Assembly (NCBI GenBank): GCA_041642315.1
Contig: JBEPWQ010000203.1
Coordinates: forward strand, 1-6,875
Direction: 5' to 3'
Origin: JAABSQ01 sp041642315
GTDB taxonomy: Bacteria; Desulfobacterota; Desulfobacteria; Desulfobacterales; Desulfococcaceae
DNA length: 6,875 bases
This document shows, piece by piece, positions 1 through 4,913 of this stretch. The translations under genes and the position numbers were made by a program. The notes beneath the pieces are model-generated. The model saw only the letters and a program-made list of their open reading frames with translations. It was not told the DNA's origin and searched no databases. Every line of letters begins with the position of its first letter. The stretch's first letter is position 1.

Positions 1-580
1 TCGGGGGACGGGGAGGCGGCTTGGGTTGGCCGTCCGTCTTTTTCTCCTCGGGTTCTTGGGTTTCGGGCTCCTCCTTGAACAAGGGAACGAAGGGATCGAC
101 TCGCTCGTCCGGCGCATAGGCGACATACCCCTCCGCTGCTTCAACCCGGGCGATTTCGGAAATGGAGGCGACCAGATCATCGGTTTCAACTTCTTCGTCC
201 GTAGGGTTCGTGAAGTCGGAAACGACCGCTACGGATCCATCCGATGGATTCGGAATCTCCTGCTGAGATATTTGGGAGGGCTGCGCAGCATTTTGGGCTG
301 CATCACTCTTGGAAGCGCCCGATTCAACCGGCCGAGATGATTCCTGGTCCAGTGAAGAAATTACAGCCGTGTTGAGAGCGATTCGACCTCCGCCTTCTCG
401 GTCAGTATCGGCGGAATCCGATGCACTTCCCTGGAGAAAATCAGGAGGGAGAGCAGCGATTTTTTCCCGAATGACTTTGGCTTTCGGCGGAGGCGCAGGT
501 GGTTCATCGCATCCACTCCACAGGGGTAAAGCAAAACTGACGACGAGGAAAAAGCTTATTCTTTTAATAATGGTAGACAT
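1..580 (-). CDS. pilP: PilP, type IV pilus assembly lipoprotein (partial, C-terminus beyond left edge)
   Basis: PilP is the inner-membrane lipoprotein that binds the PilN/PilO heterodimer and contacts the PilQ secretin in the periplasm. The start is the ATG at 580-578; the frame stays open to the left edge (193 codons visible). Residues 1-23 are a lipoprotein signal peptide (basic start, hydrophobic core) ending in WSG before Cys24. Trp at -3 is not canonical, with Leu one place earlier. Asp follows the Cys; by the E. coli Lol rule this favours inner-membrane retention, which fits PilP. Residues 25-150 form a low-complexity Ser/Gln/Pro/Glu linker, then the PilP hallmark RVDPFVPLF (160-168), then a second acidic/proline linker (169-193). 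The globular beta domain must lie outside the window. The gene follows pilO by 9 bases, in the same reading frame, with no clear Shine-Dalgarno, so coupled translation is likely. The family call rests on the DPF motif, lipobox and operon position. Confidence 0.88.
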   Translation of the reverse strand, partial: MSTIIKRISFFLVVSFALPLWSGCDEPPAPPPKAKVIREKIAALPPDFLQGSASDSADTDREGGGRIALNTAVISSLDQESSRPVESGASKSDAAQNAAQPSQISQQEIPNPSDGSVAVVSDFTNPTDEEVETDDLVASISEIARVEAAEGYVAYAPDERVDPFVPLFKEEPETQEPEEKKTDGQPKPPPRPP

Positions 581-589
581 AGCGTTTTT

Positions 590-1231
590 CTATTTAGCAG
601 TTGGCTGTTGAGGAGCAGACTCCAAAAACTTATAGGTCACCGCGGTGCAGGAGATGTTCAGCTGATTTTTATCTTCTCCCGCCTTTTTTCTGCCCCCTTT
701 CTTGGCATCCGCCATTCGAACATCTTTGATATTCACGATTCGATCCAGATGAGAGACCCGCTGAAAAAACGATGCGGTATCGTGATATTCACCGATCACT
801 TGAATCGAAACCGGAATTTCCGCATAAAAATCCATTGTCTTTTCCCGTTCCGGTCGAAAGAGAATAAACTCCAGCCCCGAATCCTGGCCCGCGTGGGAAA
901 TGCTGGTCAGCAATGCGGGTATTTCTTCGCTTTCGGGTAAAGCCTGTTTGGCGACCGCGAATTTCGCCTCCACTTCTTTCATTTCGGCTTTATATTTGCC
1001 CAACTGACTGGCCCGTCGCTTTGCAGATTCAAGTTCCGCAGTTAATTTTTCATATTCTTGTGTAAGTCGGGTGATGGTCTTGTGTTTCGGCATATATGAA
1101 AAATAAACGACCGGGCCTACAATCAATGCGATCGCTCCTAAGCAGATCAGAACCCGGTGAAGTGTTGTCAGTTTAGAAATTTTATCGAAAAGGGGATCGA
1201 GAGAATTGAGTGAGAAAGCTGAATTTTTCAT
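590..1231 (-). CDS. pilO: PilO, type IV pilus inner-membrane assembly protein
   Basis: This 213-residue protein has the PilO plan: a short cytoplasmic N-terminus, one membrane helix (about residues 25-46), a charged coiled coil (about 52-98, rich in Glu/Lys with heptad-like Leu/Ala) and a periplasmic ferredoxin-like domain (about 100-203). The last part includes the typical alpha/beta stretch EIPALLTSISHAGQDSGLEF and, after it, strands such as IPVSIQVIGEYHD. PilO pairs with PilN and together they hold PilP, linking the cytoplasmic PilM ring to the secretin. The ATG overlaps the pilN stop as ATGA (1228-1231), so translational coupling is expected; the Shine-Dalgarno is weak (AAGAG-like). A Lys/Gly-rich loop sits near residues 176-188. 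It ends in a TAG stop, unlike pilM and pilN (TGA). Length is normal for the family. Identity comes from architecture plus position between pilN and pilP. Confidence 0.92.
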   Translation of the reverse strand: MKNSAFSLNSLDPLFDKISKLTTLHRVLICLGAIALIVGPVVYFSYMPKHKTITRLTQEYEKLTAELESAKRRASQLGKYKAEMKEVEAKFAVAKQALPESEEIPALLTSISHAGQDSGLEFILFRPEREKTMDFYAEIPVSIQVIGEYHDTASFFQRVSHLDRIVNIKDVRMADAKKGGRKKAGEDKNQLNISCTAVTYKFLESAPQQPTAK

Positions 1232-1905
1232 ATTTTCTCTTTTTCTTCAGAATCGATGTTGTCCAAAGGTCCATTCGTACAGGCGACGACAAATTTCTTG
1301 AGATGAATATTGTCTTTGCCGTTGCCCTGTTTCAAAAGCTCTTGCTGGAGGTTGATCAACCGTACGCTGGTAAAGAGGGGATCTTCTTCGAGACGGGTCA
1401 TAAAATCGGCCACGGTTTTATTGTCAAGGGCGATCCCTTGAATTTGCATATCGACCTTCGGCCTTTTGAATTCTTCCGTGGTTTCCGGCTTCTGCTTGCC
1501 TTTTTTCGTCTTTTTAGGCGGTGGTTTCATCTCTTTTTCGATCGCTTCGAGGCCGGTCAACCACATCTTTTTTTCGACAACGACCTCGGTCATTCCCTCC
1601 AGAATACGAAACGATCGACCGCGGTTCAGATCGAGCTGCTCAATGATTTGAATTTTTCTTTTCAACACGGCCAGCTTATTCTTGAGTTCCTCAACCTCTT
1701 TGGCGATCTTGTTGTAACGAACAACTTCTTTCTGTGTAAATTCGATCCGACTGTTCAAGGCATCTATCTTGTTGTTCAATCGATTGTTGTACCAGAACAG
1801 GCTGAACGCAATGAAAACGATCAACAGCAGAAAAATAGTGACCTGTTGCCGAACGTTCTCTTTTTTCCGGGCGGTCCGATAGGGGAGTAAGTTAATCCGT
1901 ATCAT
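1228..1905 (-). CDS. pilN: PilN, type IV pilus inner-membrane assembly protein
   Basis: This 225-residue protein opens with MIRINLLPYR, the conserved cytoplasmic PilN peptide that docks into PilM in characterised systems. It is followed by basic residues, a membrane helix (about 22-41), a coiled coil (about 43-92) and a periplasmic ferredoxin-like domain (about 95-210), where WLTGLEAIEK and VDMQIQGIALDNKTVADF are family-typical strands and helices. PilN binds PilM inside the cell and PilO in the periplasm. The start codon overlaps the pilM stop (ATGA, 1902-1905), and a GGAG lies about 12 bases upstream, farther than ideal. A Lys/Pro-rich insertion at residues 127-150 interrupts the periplasmic fold. 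The C-terminus is a short acidic tail (Asp/Glu/Lys). Confidence 0.94.
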   Translation of the reverse strand: MIRINLLPYRTARKKENVRQQVTIFLLLIVFIAFSLFWYNNRLNNKIDALNSRIEFTQKEVVRYNKIAKEVEELKNKLAVLKRKIQIIEQLDLNRGRSFRILEGMTEVVVEKKMWLTGLEAIEKEMKPPPKKTKKGKQKPETTEEFKRPKVDMQIQGIALDNKTVADFMTRLEEDPLFTSVRLINLQQELLKQGNGKDNIHLKKFVVACTNGPLDNIDSEEKEKI

Positions 1906-2954
1906 TTATCATTCATTCTCCGAATGGCGAGCCCCATGCAAATAGCGGCCTGGGGCGCAATCTGCTCTAAATAGTTGGTGTCGAAGCCGCTGTCCACGGA
2001 AATGGATTCGAAGGGGTTGATAATTTCCACTTCAGAGGAAGTTTCCACGGCCAACATCTCTCGCAATTTTCTGATTCTGGCACCGCCGCCACTCAGAAGG
2101 ATTCGGCGGATCTGGTCGCCCGGGTAGGTGGAATAAAAAAAATCGAGCGCCCGTCGTATCTCAGCGCACCAATCCGTCGCCATCGTCGACACGGCCTCGA
2201 GTACTTCCTTTGAGGCAAGGTTGTCGGCATCTTCGGTGCTGTACAAGTGCTCCGCCTCTTCAATCGAACACCCGGTCATCGAGACGATTTTCAAGTTGAT
2301 CTGCTGACATCCCAAGGAGACATCCCGCATGAAGACCGAATGATTGCCCTTTAAAATATTCAGGGTCGTCTTGTTTGCGCCGATATCGATCAGCGCAACA
2401 TTTTCCCCTTCCGGTTGATAATTGATTTCATAGATATTCTGAAGAGCGAACGCATCTACGTCGATCAGGCAGGGATTCAGTCCGGCCAACTGGACAAGAT
2501 TGACATAATCATTCACCATGTCTTTTTTGGCCGCAACCAGAAGTACATTCATTTGATTGGGGTTGGTCTCGTTTTCTCCCAGAATCTGAAAATCGATTCG
2601 GACATCATTGATATCAAAAGGGATATACTGCTCTGCTTCGAAATGGATGGTTTCCTGAAGCTGGTCCTCCTTCATGATGGGAACACTGATGTTTTTCACG
2701 ATTGTGGAATACCCGCCCACGGATATGGCGACATTGGTTTCTTTGACTTTATGGATTTTAAACAACTGCCGGATGGAATCGGCCACCGCCTCGGGGTTTC
2801 GAATATTCCCCTCTTCAATCAATCCCGGTGTTATTTCGAGCATGCCAAACTTGCTCAGATTCCATCCTTTTTTTTTGTCTTCCACTTCGGCGAGTTTCAG
2901 GGTTCGTGAACCGATATCCAACCCCACAAGAAAGGTTTTTTTTCCGAATATCAT
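1902..2954 (-). CDS. pilM: PilM, actin-like ATPase of type IV pilus assembly
   Basis: PilM is a cytoplasmic FtsA/actin-fold ATPase that binds the N-terminus of PilN and couples the inner-membrane PilN/PilO complex to the pilus motor. The 350-residue length is normal. Visible motifs are phosphate-1 (VGLDIGSRTLKLAEV, 10-24), the PilM-typical EAEQYIPFDINDV (106-118), phosphate-2 (ALIDIGANKTTLNIL, 187-201) and the adenosine motif (RILLSGGGARI, 284-294); the end GLAIRRMNDK also fits. The ATG at 2954 is preceded by TAAGAG seven bases upstream, a modest Shine-Dalgarno. It is the first gene of the minus-strand pil operon and overlaps pilN by 4 bases. The 5' coding end carries runs of eight and nine adenines (sense strand) in codons 4-7 and 27-29, possible slippage sites. 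The family assignment is secure. Confidence 0.96.
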   Translation of the reverse strand: MIFGKKTFLVGLDIGSRTLKLAEVEDKKKGWNLSKFGMLEITPGLIEEGNIRNPEAVADSIRQLFKIHKVKETNVAISVGGYSTIVKNISVPIMKEDQLQETIHFEAEQYIPFDINDVRIDFQILGENETNPNQMNVLLVAAKKDMVNDYVNLVQLAGLNPCLIDVDAFALQNIYEINYQPEGENVALIDIGANKTTLNILKGNHSVFMRDVSLGCQQINLKIVSMTGCSIEEAEHLYSTEDADNLASKEVLEAVSTMATDWCAEIRRALDFFYSTYPGDQIRRILLSGGGARIRKLREMLAVETSSEVEIINPFESISVDSGFDTNYLEQIAPQAAICMGLAIRRMNDK

Positions 2955-3011
2955 AGGTGAACTCTTACATTGGTTTTGGGATAAAAAAAAAGATTTCGGT
3001 TTTCTTTACAT

Positions 3012-3021
3012 TGAACGTTCA
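3012..3021. promoter_or_regulatory. Perfect palindrome TGAACGTTCA, candidate operator
   Basis: The ten bases are a perfect palindrome with no loop, so they suit a dimeric DNA-binding protein rather than an RNA hairpin. The site lies at about the expected transcription start of the candidate pil promoter (hexamers at 3051-3056 and 3028-3033), where a bound repressor would block initiation. Palindromes of this GAACGTTC kind are seen as TetR-family operators, but no regulator can be named from the window. The regulatory role is inference. Confidence 0.25.
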
Positions 3022-3027
3022 TTCGCG

Positions 3028-3056
3028 ATTGAATTCCTTTGTATATGAAATCCCAA
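3028..3056 (-). promoter_or_regulatory. Candidate sigma-70 promoter for the pilMNOP operon
   Basis: On the minus strand TTGGGA (3056-3051) and TTCAAT (3033-3028) match the -35 and -10 consensus at four of six positions each, with the ideal 17-base spacer. Transcription would start near 3021, leaving a leader of roughly 65 bases before the pilM ATG at 2954. The leader includes a nine-base T run (3' to 5' at 2991-2983) without a preceding stem, so it is not a terminator. The match is modest, and other AT-rich hexamers nearby could serve instead. Confidence 0.3.
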
Positions 3057-3064
3057 TTAAAGTT

Positions 3065-3116
3065 CTGTGATGAATTTGCCTTGTGGAGGAATCACATTTC
3101 GGCCGACAGATCACAG
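3065..3116. repeat. Nested inverted half sites (CTGTGAT ... TGTGG/TCACA ... ATCACAG)
   Basis: The outer arms CTGTGAT (3065-3071) and ATCACAG (3110-3116) are exact reverse complements. Between them TGTGG (3082-3086) faces TCACA (3092-3096) with a 5-base spacer. TGTGA/TCACA are the half sites of CRP-family regulators, but the standard spacing is 6 bases, so none of the pairs is a proper CRP box. The cluster lies upstream of the candidate pil promoter, where an activator could bind. The function is unproven. Confidence 0.3.
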
Positions 3117-3161
3117 GGAAAAGTATGAATAATTATTGAAAAGACAGCCGATTTGCCGTAT

Positions 3162-3178
3162 TGTTGCCGTAGGCAACA
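3162..3178. repeat. Short perfect hairpin, 7-bp stem and 3-nt loop
   Basis: TGTTGCC (3162-3168) and GGCAACA (3172-3178) are exact complements around the loop GTA. No T-run follows on either strand, so it does not look like an intrinsic terminator. It could be a protein site or an incidental structure. Confidence 0.4.
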
Positions 3179-3255
3179 TGGATTGTCTTGCATCAAATAC
3201 GGGCACGTATTACGAGAAGTTATATCCGATATTCCGCAATATATCCCTTGGACTG

Positions 3256-3390
3256 TTATGCATACCAAGCGATCACTGCAACGGCGCAAAATGGGAAAAC
3301 AATCGATCGCTTTTGGGGTGGCGGTGAGGCCTCTTGACGGAATTAATAAATTCGATCTGTCCAAACAATTCAATGGGTATGCATACGTAT
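3256..3390. repeat. Two TATGCATA-centred sites about 120 bases apart
   Basis: GGTATGCATA occurs on the minus strand at 3266-3257 and on the plus strand at 3376-3385. The second copy belongs to a 10-base perfect palindrome GTATGCATAC (3377-3386), which overlaps a second palindrome ATACGTAT (3383-3390). Paired sites roughly 120 bases apart, upstream of the kinase gene, could be bound cooperatively. No known regulator is recognised. Confidence 0.35.
3267..3312. repeat. Inverted repeat AAGCGATC / GATCGCTT, 30-base spacer
   Basis: AAGCGATC (3267-3274) and GATCGCTT (3305-3312) are exact complements. The flanks CC on the left and GG on the right (after two extra T) could lengthen the pairing with a bulge. 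A transcript could fold here into a stem with a large loop, but no T-run makes a terminator of it. The role is unknown. Confidence 0.4.
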
Positions 3391-3488
3391 TCCTTAGGTA
3401 GGATTTTCCTTCTTTCTCTCTTCTGATAATGGATATGATTTAATTTCCTACCCAATACAGGAACTTATAAAAAGAATTCTTTAGAAAA

Positions 3489-4910
3489 ATGGCAAATCCC
3501 CATTCGGAAGAGAAGGCGAAGCCGTTCAGACTGGTTAAATATTTCACGTTTACCAGTCTCGCTACCATATTTGCAGGCACCATGATTTTATGTTTTTTGA
3601 ATATTCATTGGGCCAGAACCCTGCAGTTCAGGCAGAGCGAAGATTACGCCCATCTGCTGATCGAGAATTTGAACCATCAGATTTATACCCAATTCCAGGT
3701 TCCCGTTTATTATCTTTTCGGGAAAATCCAGCTTCGGGACAAAAGACAGTTTGAACTCATGGACCGGATCGTTCGAAACACCCTTCACAGTTTCAAAGTT
3801 GAAATGGTGAATTTATATGATGTCAAAAACAACGTCATCTCCTACAGTTTCGACCCCGAACTGGTCGGCAGAAAAGATTTGGGAGGCCAGGAATACCTGA
3901 GCGCCGTCGCCGGAAAGTCCACTTCCAAGTTGATCCAGAAAGGCGATTTCTGGGAAGTCTGGCTCGGCTTCCCGGAAGAGATAAAGGTGTACACCTTTGC
4001 CCCCCTGCGAGAGGCAAAGCCATTGACCCCGATCTCAGGGAAAGTGCTGGGCGTCGTGGAAATTGTTCAGGATATGTCCGAGGATTATCAAACCATTTTT
4101 AATTTTCAGATCCGGATTGTGATTACCTGCGCCATTGTAATGACTTTGCTCTTGCTGATTCTGATTTTCGTGGTGAGGCAAGGGGAGAAGATCATTCAAA
4201 AACGGACTTTGGAGAGAATTCGGCTGAAAGAGCAATTGAGCCGCGCAGAACGCCTTTCGGCGTTAGGAGAAATGGTGGCCGGAATTTCCCATGAAATACG
4301 GAATCCTCTGGGAATTATTAGAAGTTCGGCCGAGTTGTTGAAAAAGAAGATGGTGAAAACGGATCCTTCCAATTCGATTCCGGATATCATTGTGGAAGAG
4401 GCCGGTCGCCTCAACAACATCATTACCGATTTTTTGGATTATGCCCGTCCCAAAACACCTCACATGGCTCCCTGCCATATCGATGAAGTGCTTGAGAAAA
4501 ACCTTGCATTCCTAGAACCTCAAATGGCTGCACAGGGATACCAGGTCAAAAAACACTACAACGGCAATATCCCTCCGGTGATGGCCGATTCGGACATGAT
4601 GTACCAGGTGTTTTTAAATATTCTGATCAATGCGATCCAGGCAATGCCGGGCGGGGGAGAAATTCAGGTCGGCATCGAATCTGCGGAGGACCAGGTCCTT
4701 GTTTCTTTCAAGGACAAGGGCGAGGGAATTCCGGAAGACAAGCTTCAGAAAATCTGGGATCCCTTTTTCACCACAAAAGAAACCGGCACCGGGCTGGGTT
4801 TGGGTATCGTCAAAAACATCGTGGAAGCCCATAACGGAACCATATTCATCGAAAACAGACCCATCTACGGCGCCCAAGTCACCATCAGCCTTCCGGCAAA
4901 CACGGAGTAA
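3489..4910 (+). CDS. Two-component sensor histidine kinase with extracytoplasmic Cache-like sensor
   Basis: A membrane kinase that should sense an extracytoplasmic signal and phosphorylate the regulator encoded just downstream. It has 473 residues: membrane helix 1 (about 17-39), an extracytoplasmic domain (about 42-206) with a Cache-like pattern around residues 107-141 (NLYDVKNNVISYS, LVGRKDLGG), membrane helix 2 (about 208-229), a charged helix, then the HisKA domain with H-box GISHEIRNPLG (phosphoacceptor His268). The ATPase domain has the N-box NILINAIQAM (Asn381), G1 DKGEGIP (408-414), F-box PFFTTK (425-430) and G2 GTGLGLG (433-439). All catalytic boxes are intact. No HAMP or PAS domain is evident between helix 2 and HisKA. 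An in-frame TAA at 3468-3470 and no other start codon after it fix the ATG; its Shine-Dalgarno is poor. The catalytic core is of the NtrB/AtoS/ZraS type. The ligand cannot be told. It differs from classical PilS, which has six membrane helices and a PAS domain. Confidence 0.93.
   Translation: MANPHSEEKAKPFRLVKYFTFTSLATIFAGTMILCFLNIHWARTLQFRQSEDYAHLLIENLNHQIYTQFQVPVYYLFGKIQLRDKRQFELMDRIVRNTLHSFKVEMVNLYDVKNNVISYSFDPELVGRKDLGGQEYLSAVAGKSTSKLIQKGDFWEVWLGFPEEIKVYTFAPLREAKPLTPISGKVLGVVEIVQDMSEDYQTIFNFQIRIVITCAIVMTLLLLILIFVVRQGEKIIQKRTLERIRLKEQLSRAERLSALGEMVAGISHEIRNPLGIIRSSAELLKKKMVKTDPSNSIPDIIVEEAGRLNNIITDFLDYARPKTPHMAPCHIDEVLEKNLAFLEPQMAAQGYQVKKHYNGNIPPVMADSDMMYQVFLNILINAIQAMPGGGEIQVGIESAEDQVLVSFKDKGEGIPEDKLQKIWDPFFTTKETGTGLGLGIVKNIVEAHNGTIFIENRPIYGAQVTISLPANTE
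4904..4907 (+). promoter_or_regulatory. Ribosome binding site of the response regulator gene
   Basis: GGAG lies six bases before the ATG at 4914 and directly before the kinase stop codon (TAA, 4908-4910). Ribosomes finishing the kinase therefore end beside the next start, which supports one operon with coupled translation and confirms the start. Confidence 0.75.
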
Positions 4911-4913
4911 TTC

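Larger units (their letters stand above)
2955..3488. other. Divergent intergenic region between pilM and the sensor kinase gene, no gene seen
   Basis: This 534-base gap must hold the promoters of both divergent operons. Open frames inside it (the longest about 93 codons, on the minus strand) show no recognisable motif, and I regard them as chance. It contains a possible minus-strand promoter (3028-3056), a 10-base palindrome (3012-3021), TGTG/CACA half sites (3065-3116), a short hairpin (3162-3178), an inverted repeat (3267-3312), two TATGCATA sites, and a GAATT-AATA-AATTC repeat (3340-3353) just after a TTGACG (3334-3339). For the kinase operon the -10-like GATAAT (3425-3430) and TATGAT (3434-3439) are present, but neither has a convincing -35 at the right distance. 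I saw no GG-N10-GC sigma-54 core with good flanks. Confidence 0.7.

Noticed and set aside
26..940. Plus-strand open frames at 26-340, 309-611 and 608-940
   Set aside because: They lie opposite pilP and pilO, which have clear family motifs; the plus-strand products resemble nothing and are antisense shadows.
1210..1890. Long plus-strand open frame (226 codons) opposite pilN
   Set aside because: Phe/Leu-rich product is the typical reverse image of a Lys/Glu-rich coiled-coil gene; pilN has the diagnostic start peptide and operon overlaps.
2983..2991. T9 run in the pilM leader (minus strand) as an attenuator or terminator
   Set aside because: No stem-loop lies directly upstream; the nearby palindrome at 3012-3021 has no loop and cannot fold as a terminator hairpin.
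3120..3400. Mobile element or CRISPR remnant in the intergenic gap
   Set aside because: No terminal inverted repeats with target duplication, no transposase fragment, and no regularly spaced direct repeats were seen.
3092..3401. Overlapping open frames in the intergenic gap (minus 3092-3373; plus 3136-3327 and 3153-3401) as possible small genes
   Set aside because: No recognisable motif, no ribosome binding site of note, Cys-rich or mixed composition typical of chance translation, and they overlap each other on both strands within a likely regulatory region.
2955..3488. Sigma-54 promoter before pilM or the kinase gene
   Set aside because: GG pairs on either strand lack GC ten bases later with TGGCAC/TTGC-like flanks; no convincing site found by eye.
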